From NCBI RefSeq assembly GCF_020509005.1, contig NC_063017.1, positions 1,488,001 to 1,552,000 of the forward strand: a stretch of 64,000 nt of DNA, written 5' to 3'. Positions 11,513-24,356 of this stretch are shown here, one piece after another. The translations under genes and the position numbers were made by a program. Within the stretch, counting starts at the first letter, position 1. Each line of letters starts with the position of its first letter. The notes beneath the pieces were generated by a model. The model was not told where the DNA came from and made no database searches. It was given only the letters and a program-made list of their open reading frames with translations. The DNA is from Fulvia fulva (taxonomy: Eukaryota; Ascomycota; Dothideomycetes; Mycosphaerellales; Mycosphaerellaceae).

Positions 11513-14229
11513 ACTAGGTACTATGCCGACTTGCCTAAGTAGGAGGTCCGTAGTCCCTAGATATATAGGTCGATCGGCGGTATAGCGGTCTCGTACTTAA
11601 GCATCCTCGTTAGTATCGACTTATATACCCCGGTGACCTTCCTTAGGCATTAGTTTTAGATCTTCGCTAGCGGCGCGACGAGTCCCTTCGATAGGTAGGC
11701 CCTCTCGCCTAAGGACTATACTTGGCTACTATAGGTAAGGACTGGCCGTATAATAGCCGTATATAGAAGTCGTGACTACCGGAAGTCCGCCCCCTATATA
11801 GACGTAGTAAGCCTCTAGTATAATGCTATATTCTGTTTAGCTTTCCGTAATATTGCCTATACGTACTTCCTCTACCGTAGCGCCGGGTCTACCTATAGTC
11901 CGAGGATCCTAAGCTGATTTGCCGGGTTAGCCGTATACCCCTATATCTAGATAGAAGCTTATATATTATAGAACCGTAGCCGGCGCGTAAAGTGTATTAG
12001 ATTGTACTTTTCTAGGGTAAACCGAGCCCCGTACCTCCTAGCCTAGTCCTCGTAGATCTTGTGCTTCTCTTCTAGTAGCCTATAGTTCTCCTTAGTCGAG
12101 GAAGACTACGCTAGGATGTTTATGTCGTCTACGAAGCCGCTCGTAGCGGTGTTCTAGGATTCTAGGGCTAGGAGTAGCGTCGCTATAAAGAAGAGGAATA
12201 GAATAGGTACTAGCGTTAAGCCTTACGAGTTTCTAGTATAGACTGCTTAAAATAGGCTTCTTTACTAGCCGACTAGGATCGACGTACTACGGTTTTAGAG
12301 GTAGGACCGTACGAAGTTGACAAGCTACTAGGGAGTCCTTTCGACCTTAGGATATAGAGTAGCCGCGGGTATAACACGTAGTCGAAGGCTCCCGATATGT
12401 CTAGGCTAAGTAAGGAAGCCACCTTGTCCCTATTCTTATACTAGATAGCCTTTACCTAAGAGGTAATAAGTTCTATCGCGGATAGCGTCGATCGCTATAG
12501 GCGCGTACCTATCTAGGTGTCCGGGAGTAGGGAGTGTTCCTCTACCGCCTCGGATAGTCTCGTTATAACCAGCTTCTTAAGCGCCTTCCTAAGAGTATTA
12601 AGGAGCGTAATTAGGCGGTACGACTTTACCTACGTATAGTCTTCCTTCTACGGCTTACGTAGGACTACTATCGTCGATTGTTTAAAAGCTATCGGGTAGT
12701 ACCCGGTCTGTAGGCAGGCGTTAAAGATCGCTATAACTACTAGGGCTAGTTAATCTCTATACTTCTTTAGTAGCTCGTTTAGGATCCTATCCGGCCCCGG
12801 GGCTTTCTTCGCCGGCAACTTCCTTAGTATAGCGGTAACTTCTCCCTCGGACACCTCCTATTAGACCGCGATACTAGGGGCTAGGAGAGTAGAGCTATTT
12901 ATGTCGCTTAGATTAGCCTCGACTAGGGGCGGGAAGAACTTGCTAGCTAGTAGACGCGCCTTAGCCTCGGGGTCGCTAACCGGGCTACTAGGCGATTATA
13001 GCGCTAGGATAGAGAAGGAGGGGCCCTATATAGGGTCCTATCGGGCCTATTTTGCTAGCTTCTATATCCTCGCTAGCTTGCCGGCGATTTCTTCTACTAT
13101 AGCCCTCTAGCCGACTACTTTCTCCCTTCGTATTATAGCTTTCTTCTGTTAGTATACCTCCCTATATACGTTCTAGGCCTCCTCGCTATAGCTGCTCGTC
13201 TATACCCGGCGGGCTCTCCTTGCTTCTCTTACTACCGTAGTGTACTCCGGCGTCTAGTATAGTTTAGACTATGTCGTTAGTTAGGTAAGCGGAACGTAAA
13301 GTAAGGTCGCTTTTCTTATTTCGTCTATTAACCCCTAGACTGCTTCGTCTATCTCGTCTTTACTATTATATTACTACTACGCGATCTAGACTAGCCTCTT
13401 AGAGTTATCGAGGTACGCCTAGATATTAGCCTAGTAGGCCTTTCCCTAGTTTAGCTTAGGGGTTCCCGCTAGTATACGTTATATCTATATCGTAATAGAG
13501 GTCCTAACTAGTATATAGTCTGACGACGCCTCGAGTTTATATTCGATCCTATAGTAGGTTACCGTATAGTAGTAGCTATCTAAGATCTAGGAGAGGTCGA
13601 TCGTGCCTTAGAGTCCCCCTCTCTTCTAGGTGCCTAGGTCCTTCGGGGTATTAAGGGCAATTACGTTACTCGCTATTAAGTCGAGTACTTCGTCGGCTAT
13701 AGGGTACGGCTATATAAGGCGTTCCTAGGAAGGGTAGTATATATTGAAGTCTCCTACTACGATGTGGCACCCTTGTCTCTTAAGCGCACTGTCTAGGTGT
13801 CTACAGACCCCTAGGTCGCGGCTAGACCTCGAGGCTAGCGGTTGTATATATAGGTTGTGTATCTAGGTGCTACCTACGTAGAGGGAGGTAATATCGCCCC
13901 CGCCTTCTTCGTCTACGTAGTACACTACCTCCTAGTCGGATTCTAGTATGTCCTTGCTAATATAGAAGTACGTGCGGGGTCTGCCGTCGCCTCGTAGGTA
14001 TATCGTATAGCCTAGTAACTTATAGGTCGTTAGTCTCTTATAGTACGGGTTAATCTATAGCTCCTAGATTATAAGGACGTAGTAGACGCGCGGGTCCGCC
14101 TCGTATAGGAAATGGTTCTAGACTATATCCTTACTATAGTTGACGTTATACTAGATAATACTAAGCGTGTCGAGGCTAGTTATCGGTATCGATAATCATT
14201 TCCTCTATATCGTCCTATGTCCTACTACC

Positions 14230-15490
14230 CTATACGTCCTAGTCTACGCCTATCGGCTATATACTAAAGGGGAGCCGGGCCTAGTTAGATTCCCTCGCCG
14301 TAGCTATTAGAGTACGTAGCCTCCCGTACGCCCTAGGTTACGTATCCTTTATATCGTTCTCGGCCCTAGGGCGCTTATACCCGACCGCCGCTAGTTAGTT
14401 CCGGTATAGGCTAGCCTTACGGTCGCCGTAGAATCTTAGGGCGACGGTTCTGTTTGTGATTGCCTTGTTTTTCGCTAGTTTCCGCTATAGGCATTCCGTA
14501 CTATACGACAGGTAGTGCCCCGGATAGTTCGCGTACCGTCTCGTAGTCGATGTATAGTCCCTAGATATATAGTCTCCTATATAGTTCGAGTAGGCCTACT
14601 TGTTTATATACGTGTAGGTTTGGTGTCTATACTGTTAGCATTTGAAGCATTAGAGGACACGAAAGGATAAGGAGTACTTTTCTACTGTCTTAAGGCTATA
14701 TTACTAGACTAGGCCTCATTCTATCGCTAGATCCGCCGCTTTCGCGTCTTATAGCTATACTATTAGCGCCGAGGCCTTCTTGCCTTCTAGCCATTTCCTA
14801 TAGAGCCAAGTCGCCTTCTAGATTAGAGAGTTAAGAGTGACCGGGTTGTCCTCTTAGAGAGCGCGTAGGTAACCCTAGATAGTTAGGTCAAACTCCTTAG
14901 GTATATCGTGGACTAGGATCGTGAATTGGTTCGTTAAGACCTTCGCTAATACCGCAACCTTAGATGCCTACTATAGCTATGCCTCTAGGTGCCTCCTAGT
15001 AGTAGTAGAGCTAGTATAGATCTATAGAGTGCCGTTAGACTATTAGTTCACTACGACCACCCCTAGTTAGTTAATTCGTTAGGCGAGCTCCTTGTTCGAT
15101 AGCTTCGTAACTTCGGCCTAGTCTTCCTTTACTATAATGCGGATCGTAACTACATCGTACGTTAGGCGGGGGCCTAGTATCGATGCCGCGACCGATACCT
15201 AGCTATAGGGGTGTTAATTCCGGGTGGCCTTACTAATCGCCTAGGACGTCGTCCTTATTTCTTATTGCCCTCGGTAATACGACAGTACAAGCGCCGTACG
15301 TAGCTAAGTGATCATTACCTATAGAGACCGGTAAAGGAGCTAATCGTTAGTTTCTATACTTTTTGCGTCCTCTATAAGTTGCTACTAGTTGTCTTAGGGG
15401 GGCTTCGCCTATAGGGCCGTAGGCGCCGTTAGTACCGTAGCCTAGGCTACTATTGCCTAGGAGTTGCCTAATGTAGCTAGGCACCTCCGC
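14230..15490 (-). pseudogene. LINE A copy 2 ORF1 (gag-like nucleic-acid-binding protein), RIPped
   Basis: This lies between the 5' leader and the endonuclease on the minus strand. The translation contains the CFKC start of a CCHC zinc knuckle near 14,650, matching the layout of the open ORF1 of LINE C (35,000-35,200). ORF1 proteins of Tad1-clade LINEs bind the element RNA. The frame is interrupted by several RIP stops. Confidence 0.65.
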
Positions 15491-15692
15491 GGCGTTTAGA
15501 GCTAAAGAAACAGGGTGAAGAGAGCTTTAAGCTATCTAGATTAAATAAGGTAGAACTCCCTTAGTCCTAGGGGCAGTGGCCTGCTTTTTATATCGTTAGA
15601 ATAGCCTTGATAAGAGCTTTCGAATGTGTCTTGTTTTGGCGTAGAGATCGATGAACCCGATTCTAGGGATATATATCCTCGTCGAGTAATAG

Positions 15693-16214
15693 GTATACCT
15701 CGTCTAGGTCGCCGCCTAGGTTCTCTTCGAGCTTAAACTCGAACAGTTCTATAAAGTCAATCTTACTACCTTCTTCTCGCTCGAAGGCTTTCTAGTAAGC
15801 TTTATCAATTTCCTTTTATAGCGCGACACCGGTATCTACTATAACCCGCCGGTTATCGTCCTATGTCTAACTCTAAGGAAAAGAGGAGAGGTCGGGGAAA
15901 AGAGATATACGCTACTTACCTTTACCCTTAGGCTTTAGTAGCGGTAGTATACCGCCGTTTGTCTATAAAGTCATATTGTCTAGATTCGGGGGAGGCGTAA
16001 CGATGCCTATTTCCTAACTGTCTACGAGCGCGCGACTTCCTACTAATAATGTCGCCGCGTTACGTTCTCTAGGCATTTACGCGCTATACGCCTTACCGTG
16101 TTCTATATTCTAATACGACGCTACGCGTTCTTCGAGTTCTATAGTTCTGTCTATTCCTATTATTACGCGTCCCTTACCTAGATCCGCGATCTAGGTAGGG
16201 TAGTAGAACAAACT
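15693..16214 (-). mobile_element. gypsy element 1, leader / start of gag (5' remainder)
   Basis: Gypsy sequence resumes after the second copy of the LINE A target duplication and runs up to the 5' LTR at 16,215. No open frame survives. A RIPped primer-binding site should lie just inside 16,214 but cannot be assigned to a tRNA. Confidence 0.7.
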
Positions 16215-16397
16215 ATAAGGGCGCGCGTACTATAGGGTCCGAATAAGAGAGTTATTATTCTACGAAGCTACGAAAGAGGAGCGCGAGGCGCGGTAAAGTT
16301 ATAAAGTAAAGCTAAGCCGCGCTAACCCGATATAGAAGGTCTAAGGCTTACCCGGGCCGACGTAGCTATAGTAAGGGGTCGCGGGCTACCCGTAATA
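16215..16397 (-). repeat. 5' LTR of gypsy element 1
   Basis: 183 bp, the partner of 1,710-1,892. It is followed by the TTAGT target duplication at 16,398-16,402, where LINE A copy 1 resumes. Confidence 0.9.
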
Positions 16398-18006
16398 TTA
16401 GTCTCTTATAGTACGGGTTAATCTAAAGCTCCTAGATTACTAGGACGTAGTAGACGTACGGGTCCGCCTCGTATAGGAAATGATTCTAGACTATATCCTT
16501 ACTATAGTTAACGTTATACTAGATAATACTAAGCGTATTAAGGCTAGTTATTGTTATTAATAATTATTTTCTCTATAATGTCCTATGTCCTACTACCTAG
16601 TACGTCCTAGTTTACGCCTATCGGCTATATACTAAAGGGGAGCCGGGCCTAGTTAGAGTCCCTCGCCGTAGCTAGTAGAGTACGTAGCCTCCCGTACGCC
16701 CTAGGTTACGTATCCTTTATATTATTCTCGGCCCTAGTGCGCTTATACCCGACCGCCGCTAGCTATTTCCGGTATAGACTAGCCTTACGGTCGCTATAGA
16801 ATCTTAGGGCGACGGTTCTGTTTATAATTACCTTGTTTTTCGCTAGTTTCCGCTATAGGCATTTAGCGCTATACGATAGGTAGTACCCCGGATAGTTCGC
16901 GTACCGCCTCGTAGCTAATATATAGTCCCTAGATATATAGTCTCCTATATAGTTCGAGTAGGCCTACTTATTTATATACGTATAGGTTTAGTATCTATAC
17001 TATTAGTATTTAAAGTATTATAGGACACGAAAGGATAAGAAGTAGTTTTCTACTATCTTAAGACTATATTACTAGATTAGGCCTTGTTCTATTACTAGAT
17101 CCGCCGCTTTTACGTCTTATAGCTATACTATTAGCGCCGAGGCCTTCTTACCTTCTAGCCATTTCCTATAGAGCTAGGTCGCCTTCTAGATTAGAGAGTT
17201 AAGAGTGACCGGGTTGTCCTCTTAGAGAGTATATAGGTGACCTTAGTTAGTAAGGTCGAACTCCTTAGGTATATCGTAGACTAGGATCGTAAATTACTTC
17301 GTTAAGACCTTCGCTAATACCGTAACCTTAGATACCTACTATAGCTATACCTCTAGGTGCCTCCTAGTAGTAGTAGAGCTAGTATAGATCTATAGAGTGC
17401 CGTTAGACTATTGGTTCACTACGACCACCCCTAGTTAGTTAATTCGTTAGGCGAGCTCCTTGTTCGATAGCTTCGTAACTTCGGCCTAGTCTTCCTTTGC
17501 TATAATGCGGATCGTAACTACATCGTACGTTAGGCGGGGGCCTAGTATCGATGCCGCGACCGATACCTAGCTATAGGGGTGTTGATTCCGGGTGGCCTTA
17601 CTAATCGCCTAGGACGTCGTCCTCATTTCTTATTGCCCTCGGTAATACGATAGTATAAGCGCCGTACGTAGCTAAGTGATCATTACCTATAGAGACCGGT
17701 AAGGGAGCTGATCGTTAGTTTCTATACTTTTTGCGTCCTCTATAAGTTGCTACTAGTTGTCTTAGGGGGGCTCCGCCTATAGGGCCGTAGGCGCCGTTAG
17801 TGCCGTAGCCTAGGCTACTATTGCCTAGGAGTTGCCTAATATAGCTAGGCACCTCCGCGGCGTTTAGAGCTAAAGAAACAGGGTGAAGAGAGCTTTAAGC
17901 TATCCAGATTAAATAAGGTAGAACTCCCTTAGTCCTAGGGGCAGTGGCCTGCTTTTTATATCGTTAGAATAGCCTTGATAAGAGCTTTCGAATGTGTCTT
18001 GTTTTA
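16398..18006 (-). mobile_element. LINE family A copy 1, right piece (endonuclease start, ORF1, 5' leader), RIPped
   Basis: Collinear with LINE A copy 2 at about 14,030-15,641, and continuous with 1,229-1,709 once gypsy element 1 is removed. It ends at about 18,006, roughly 35 bp short of the family's 5' end. RIP is more advanced here than in copy 2. It directly abuts gypsy element 2. Confidence 0.85.
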
Positions 18007-21000
18007 ATCTTTATATATAGGAACAAGGTATAGGACCCGAAGGCCAAGCTACCGCCCGAATATTACGACCTAGCCGACGTCTTTAGGTATAAGAGCGAGT
18101 TTAAGCTACCTAAGTATAGCCCGTCCGACTATATAATTAACTTGAAACTAGGATTAGAACCGTAGCGACCCTATAAGGAGGCCTTTAGTATAAACCTAGA
18201 TTAGCTAGTAGTCGTTAAGAAATTCATTAATAATAGTATAGCTAACGGCACGGTCGAACTATCTAAATTAGACATGTCGTCTCCCGTATTAATTATTAAA
18301 AAGCTAGGAGGCGGACTCCCCGTCTACGTCGACTACCGCGCCCTAAATACTATTATAGTTAAGGACTAATACCTAATACCTCTATTAAGGGAGACACTTA
18401 AGCGAGTTTCTAAGGCTAAGTAGTTTACTAAGCTTAATATCGTTACCGTATTTAATAATATACGTATCCGTAAGGGGGACGAATAGATAACCGCCTTTAT
18501 GACTAGGTATAGATTATACTAGTTTAAGGTCCTTCCGTTCGGCCTCTATAATAGCCCTAGTAGTTAGTAGCGTAAGATTAACGACATCCTCCGAGAATTC
18601 CTAGACGACTTCGCTATAGTATACCTCGATAACGGCCTAATTTATACGGACGGCTCCTTAGATAATTATAGAGCTTACGTATAAAAGGTCCTATATAGAC
18701 TACGGGATATAGGGCTACTAGTAGACATCGAGAAGTATAAATTCTACGTCAAACGGATTAAATACCTAGGCCTTATTATTATAACGGAGGGTGTTAAGAC
18801 AGACCCTATAAAGATTAAAGCTATTATAAACTAGGAGGTACCTCGTAACGTTAAGGACGTTCTTACGTTCCTTAGCTTTACTAGATTCTATAGGAAGTTT
18901 ATCTACGCCTTCTCTAAAGTAATCGCGTGCCTTATAGACCTTACGAAGATAGGTAAAAAGAGTAAAGTCGACGGTAAGGTAGTTAAGAAGCTACCCTTCG
19001 TATAGACCTAATAGTACGATATAGCCTTTAAGGAACTTAAGTAGCGCTTTAGCTAAGTAGGTATACTAGCCTATTATTAACTAGGCGAGTAGATTTAGGT
19101 AGAAATAGGCTCTAGTAACTAGGTTAATATAGGGGTACTATTATAGATAATTAACGGCGTCCTTAGACCCGTAGTATTCTACTCGAAGAAGCTTAGTCCG
19201 TAAGAATATAACTACGACATTTACGATAAAGAGCTACTAGCTATCGTTAAGGCGTTCGAGGAATAGTAACCGGAACTTATCGGCGCTATAGACAATAAAC
19301 TAGTTCGGGTACTTACCTATTACCGTAATCTTAAGTACTTTATAACTACTAAGTAGCTTAACCGGCGCTAGGTACGCTAGGCTAAGTTCCTGTCCTAGTT
19401 TAACTTTAAGATTACCTATCGCCCGGGCGCCTAAGGAACGAAACTAGATAGTCTTACCCGGCGCTCTTAGGACATACCGGCGGGGATAGATAATACTAGA
19501 ACGTAGTATTAATAATAGACTATTCTAAAATCCTATAGCCTAGACATCGTTACTTAGTTCGCTATATAAGTATAGGACGACCTACTAATAAACTATTAAG
19601 TACTATTAATTTACGACTCGGACGATAAAGAAGAAGAGTACTATACTAGTAATATCGCTACCCCCCGGCGATTAACCCGCCTCGCCTAGCGAGACGTAAT
19701 ATAGCCGTTACTCGAACTAAACGATACCGAAGTACGTAGTCACGTCGACTCGGAACTAGATAGTAGAGTCCTAGTCGAAGAGATGCCTAGTAATGAGCAA
19801 CCTATCGAAGGAAGTATAGAGCCGTTAGACGAACCTCCGCTACTAGAGGAACGGGAGTAAACGGAGTTATATAAAGAAGAACTATATATAGAAGTATATA
19901 ATAGCCGGTCTATAACGACACGTATACTTAAACTAAAGTCCGATCTCTAGTAGGGGATCGCTAACGTATAGCTATAATAATAGAAAATCGCCGTATTAGA
20001 TTACGAAATTATCGCGGATCGACTATACGTCGATAAAGCCTTATATATCATAGCCTTTCAGAACCTCCGTACCCGGATAGTACGTAAATACTATAATAGT
20101 AGAGTAGCTAGCTACTAAGGTATAGTAAGGACTTTTAATCTACTATAGAGACAAAACCTCTTCTAGCCTAGTATACTAAGTAACGTCGTAAGATACGTAC
20201 GATACTACCTAATATATAGGCGCTCGACTCTATCGAGACTAATAAAGTAAGGCACCCTATCCCTATACTATACGCCCGGTGACGAATAGAAGTATATCGC
20301 CGTAGACTTTATCGTCGACCTACCCGCTAGTAAAGATTCCGATACTAGACTAATCTATAAATATATTATAATAGTTACCAATATACTAACTAAACGCGTA
20401 CGGCTACTACCTACTAATGACTTAAACGCTAAACACGCCGCTACCTTGTTCTATAAGTATATATTCCCCGTATACGGCCTACTAGAGGTAGTCGTAAGTA
20501 ATAGAGGTACGTAATTTGTTAGTACGCTCTTCCGTAGACTCTACGTAAGGCTTAGTATCTACTAAATCTTTCTATAGCCTTCTATCTAGAAACGGATAGG
20601 CAATTAGAACGTATAAACAAAGTACTCGAATAGTATATCCGCGCCTATACTAACTATTAACAAGATAACTAGGTCGAGTTACTACCCGACGCCGAGTTTG
20701 CCCTTAATAATTACGAGTCTATAAGTACCGGAATGACTCTATTCTTTACCTACTCTAGCCGCTACCCGCGGATAGAGTTTAGTAGCCTAGCTAAACTATA
20801 AGTTATAGCTCGGGAAGTACCTAACGTCGAGGCCGCTAACGCGTTAGTTAATAATATATAAGATACTTAAGAATAAATACCGTAGGTACTCGAGTCTATA
20901 CGCCGCGACCGGCTAGACGAGCTACGCGACGTATATACTTTTACGTAAGTACGAACGGCCGAAGCTATAAATACTCGGCGAGCGCTAGCGCCTACCTACT

Positions 21001-21642
21001 AGCCTAATAATATAGTTCTACTAGATGCCCGTAATATAAGACTATACGCCTAAGTAAGAAACTCGATTATAAGTTCCTTAGACCGTTTCGAGTCGTTAGG
21101 GCCGTAGGTAGACGCTTATATAAACTCGAACTTAGCGATAGGATATAAATCTATAACGTGTTCTATACGAGTAAGTTACGCCGCGTAGTACCCGAAGGGA
21201 TACCTAGATAACGTAAACTACTACTAGCGCCCGTAATCGTCGAACGCGAAGGCTAGGTATCGGAGGAACACGAAGTAGAGGATCTAGTAGATTCTAAGAT
21301 TAGGTATAACGATATATAGTATATAGTTATTTAGAAGGATCGTACGCGGAGCTAGGCTAAGTAGTTAACCGTACTACCTAGATATAAAGAACTTGTAATC
21401 GCGTTCTACTAACGATACCTAGATAAACCTAAGCCTACCTTCGACGGACTCGATTAGCCGGTAACTTAATACGGGCTAGCGCTAATCCTCGGACCGTATA
21501 TATAAACGCGGTATAACTATAGCTTCCTCGATAAAGCTCTCGAAACTAGTACCGGTATTAGTACTAGCGATAGCCCTCTATCCGCTCCGAGTATTAAACG
21601 TAGAAACGTCGTAGGAGCTCCTTATTCGAGGAGGGGGGGTAC
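18007..21642 (+). pseudogene. gypsy element 2 pol (RT, RNase H, integrase), 5'-truncated and RIPped
   Basis: Plus-strand reading through stops gives a Ty3/gypsy pol. RT starts near 18,290 (VYVDYRALN, FTKLNI, VLPFGLYN, and a YLD motif near 18,620). RNase H lies near 19,080-19,350 (YDKELLAIVKAFEE). Integrase lies near 20,080-20,850 (IAVDFIVDLP near 20,296). A basic tail runs to about 21,600. It starts abruptly beside LINE A copy 1, so gag, protease and the 5' LTR are missing. It ends in a polypurine tract (21,629-21,639) before the 3' LTR. Stops are mostly TAG/TAA from CpA. Confidence 0.85.
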
Positions 21643-22432
21643 TATTACGAGACAGCCCTTTTTACGAACTACCTCGTAATATAGTATCGTCGGCCGTACG
21701 CCCGCGCGCTAGCGGCCGCTAGTACCCGCTAGCTCGCTTTACGCGACTTTATCTTCTCGCGCTTCTCGCGCTCTCTTAGATAGCTCGCGTAACTATATAT
21801 ATCTTTACTATAGTAGACGCCCTTAGCTAGCGGGACAACCTAAGGAATAGTTAGCTACGAAATCCGCGGTTAAGTACCCCCCGAAGCTTATCTACTACCG
21901 CCTTACGAGGGTATAGAGTAGTATAGTAACCTAACTACGAAGCGAATATATCGGCCTCTAGGGGTACCTATTATAGAGGATAGTTCTAGAATACACGAAT
22001 ACTAGCTACCTCTACGGCTATTACTCCTAGAATATACGGTACGTACTCCTCGTCTACCCGAGGTAGTCGCTAGGAAGGGGGGAGTAGATAGTAAAGGCGA
22101 GGAACCGGACGATTAGGGTACTTCTTAATAACGTTAAGGGCCTACGGCGCATTACGAACTAGATACTAGAGAAGGGCTAGCTAGAACAGTACCACCTAGT
22201 AGGAGTAGTATAGGAAGAGAGGATACGGTATAGCGTAACGAGACCGGCTAGGAGCGGGGGCTAACGGGGTAGTGATATAGACTACGTACGTTTAGAGGGA
22301 AAGCTAATCTAGATAAGGAGAAGTCGGAGGCGGGAAGGGTTTTCACCTATTCGGGTTTCCCTTTATATATAACAATAGATATATACCTATATAGGCCGAG
22401 TAGGGTCCTAGAATAGGGGAATAACAAATCTA

Positions 22433-22463
<31 letters not shown>

Positions 22464-22495
22464 TTACCCGACCCTATTATAGTACCCTCTCCCGT
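21643..22495 (+). repeat. 3' LTR of gypsy element 2, split by LINE A copy 3
   Basis: The LTR starts TATTACGAGACAGCCC directly after the polypurine tract and is interrupted at 21,809-22,452 by a LINE fragment flanked by a 15-bp duplication. It resumes and ends near 22,495. With no 5' LTR for comparison, its true end is uncertain by a few bases. Confidence 0.65.
21809..22452 (+). mobile_element. LINE family A copy 3, 5'-truncated 3' end, RIPped
   Basis: A 644-bp 3' fragment (C-terminal ORF2 and 3' UTR) ending in a (TATC)n tail at about 22,424-22,452. It is flanked by TATATATATCTTTAC at 21,794-21,808 and 22,453-22,467. This is a typical 5'-truncated LINE insertion, here into a gypsy LTR. Confidence 0.85.
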
Positions 22496-22994
22496 AATAA
22501 TACGAGACTACTTATCTAGGTATTATAATCACAAATGAGGGCATTAAGATAGACCTAGCTAAGATTAAATGCGTTAAGAATTAGCCTATACGCGCGAATA
22601 TTACCGACATCTTATCAATTATAGGGTTTACTAACTTCTACCGTAGGTTTATTAAGAATTTTAGTAAGACCTACTTACCTATAACGAAGCTTATAAGGAA
22701 GAATAGCCTATAGAACTAGTCTCTAGTATATTAATAGGCGTTTAAGGCATTAAAGTAAGTATTTATCGATACGCCTACCTTAAAGCACTTCTACCTAGGG
22801 CGAGAGACTATTCTAGAAATAGATGCCTTAGATTACGTAATAGTAGTAGTACTCTTATAACGTAATAAGTAAGGAGTGTTATATCCTATCGCTTATATAT
22901 CTAAGAAGATAGATCTCTAGTAATATAACTACGATATCTACGATAAGGAGCTCCTAGCTATTATATAAGCTTTTAAGGAATAGCGACCGGAGCT
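22496..22994 (+). pseudogene. gypsy element 3, RT/RNase H fragment, RIPped
   Basis: The translation shows the end of a Ty3/gypsy RT and RNase H: YLGIIITNEGI, then FYRRFIKNFS, then YNYDIYDKELLAII and a terminal RPEL. It differs from gypsy elements 1 and 2. Both edges are abrupt, at gypsy element 2's LTR on the left and at copia sequence on the right, so it is an internal remnant. Confidence 0.7.
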
Positions 22995-23059
22995 ACCTCT
23001 AAAGTAAAGAAGACTAGAAAAGGTTTTTCCGCCTAAGAGTCACGTGACTTATACAGCTC

Positions 23060-24356
23060 ATCCCTAGAGACAATGTCTGATAATAATAAGTATAATGAAG
23101 TGGCCTACTTAACTATAGAAGTCTAAGGCAAGTTCCCCTCGTTAGAGTAGTTACTTAACTCCTATACTTTACCCTATATAACTGACTAAAGCTACCTCTT
23201 TAGATCTATAACTCCCTTGACAAGGAAGAAATAGATCAAAGTAGGAGGTGGGTTTTTTTAGCCACTTATATTAGGAATGTAGAGATGAGTAGGAGAGCTA
23301 GTAGAAAAGTTGTTTTAGAAGATGTCCTACTTATACCTAAGCTTAGAGTAAACCTAGTTTTATAGAACTAGTTTAGTAAGCAGTTTGGTGTTCAACCTCT
23401 ATTATTTTCTCTTATTTCCCCCTCTAGTAAGACTGTTATCTAGACAAAGCTCCTTAGGGGGGTTCTATTCATTAATAAGATTTCTCCTCTCCTATAAGAA
23501 CGGGCACATTACTCATTATATGTACTACTAATAGAGAATGCCTTTGTAACTGCTTAATTAGAGACCGACCTGAAGTAGTAGGAGCTCTAGTATAGAAGAT
23601 TTGCAGACTTTAGGAAGAATTTACTCTAGAATCTTTATAAGTAATAGACTTAAAAGAACCTATTCCTATCCCTAAGGATAGCTTTTACTACTCTATAAGG
23701 GCAATGCTTAAAGAGGCCAAAATGCCGGTTAAATTTTAGCCTAAAGCACTAGAGGCCTAAACTTATATAAGGAACAAACTACTAAATGGCCTAGATTACG
23801 ATAGGTTCAAGGTTTTACTAGATAAGGCTTTTGATAGTATCAAACCGACTATTAACCATTTAAAAGTTTGGAGATATAAAGCTATTGTCTATATAGACAT
23901 AAGATCCTAACCTTAATAGGCAAGAAGTGACAAGCTAATAAATAGGGGTAAAGAAGTAGTGTTTATTAGGTATATTAAAAACATAGCTAAAGCCTAGCTC
24001 TTTTAGGAACTAGACATAAGAGCTATTAAATAACACATATATATAGACTTCTTTAAGGACTAGCCTAGAGGTGATATAGGTCTTAATATTCTAATATTGA
24101 ATCTACTAAGTAGTGTACTAGCTAGGAAGCCCTTAGGAAGGCCGAGGAAGAACGTATCCTTAGGACAATCTACCTACTATTTAGGCGTCTATTAAAGCAC
24201 CCCCGAAATAGATCAGCTAATTAAGAGCCCTAAAGTCGCTTAGCCGAGAAAGCTGTTTATATAACTTCCCTAACCTCCGGAGAACCTAGGAGAATTTCAG
24301 AAAATCGATTAGCTAGTTAAGAGAAGCTCCCTAGATCCCTAGGAAATAGACGTTAC
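23060..24356 (+). pseudogene. outer copia gag/protease/integrase start, degraded
   Basis: Short readable segments begin with MSDNNKYNEV near 23,070 and then a region with copia gag/protease-like order. Many stops and frameshifts follow, and no domain can be placed firmly. The assignment rests on collinearity with the copia RT that follows after the inner element. Confidence 0.5.

Larger units (their letters stand above)
8800..14200 (-). pseudogene. LINE A copy 2 ORF2 (endonuclease-reverse transcriptase), RIPped and interrupted
   Basis: Minus-strand reading through stops shows an APE-type endonuclease between about 14,150 and 13,600 (including a VVGDFN motif) and the reverse transcriptase, with the FVDDINIL catalytic motif at about 12,112-12,145. 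The C-terminal part lies between 11,517 and about 11,990 and, beyond the LTR insertion, at 8,800-9,145. Stops are mostly TAG/TAA from CpA mutation. The LTR element at 9,146-11,512 splits the C-terminal third. Confidence 0.8.
8324..15676 (-). mobile_element. LINE family A copy 2 (Tad1-like), full length, RIPped, split by an LTR element
   Basis: The LINE is bounded by a perfect 16-bp target duplication CCTCGTCGAGTAATAG (8,308-8,323 and 15,677-15,692) inside gypsy element 1. On the minus strand the order is 5' leader (from 15,676), ORF1 with zinc knuckles, ORF2 (APE endonuclease then reverse transcriptase), 3' UTR and a (TATC)n tail at 8,321-8,336. Removing the LTR element at 9,146-11,512 leaves about 5.0 kb. 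RIP is heavy but less complete than in the gypsy host. This is the best full-length reference for family A and reveals its true 5' end; copy 1 stops about 35 bp short of it. Confidence 0.9.
1710..16397 (-). mobile_element. Ty3/gypsy LTR retrotransposon 1 (RIPped), hosting a LINE insertion
   Basis: The element is bounded by two 183-bp LTRs (1,710-1,892 and 16,215-16,397) and a 5-bp target duplication TTAGT (1,705-1,709 and 16,398-16,402). On the minus strand the termini read TATTACGGG...CCCTTAT, i.e. RIPped TG...CA. A G-rich run adjoining the 3' LTR (1,893-1,905 in complement) is the polypurine tract. Gag and pol lie on the minus strand in the usual order gag, RT, RNase H, integrase. Removing LINE A copy 2 (8,324-15,676 plus one TSD copy) leaves about 7.3 kb, a normal gypsy length. 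All frames are destroyed by C-to-T changes in CpA context. It sits inside LINE A copy 1. Confidence 0.9.

Noticed and set aside
22424..22467. TATC/TA runs considered as independent microsatellites
   Set aside because: They are the tails of LINE insertions plus the TA-rich target duplication.
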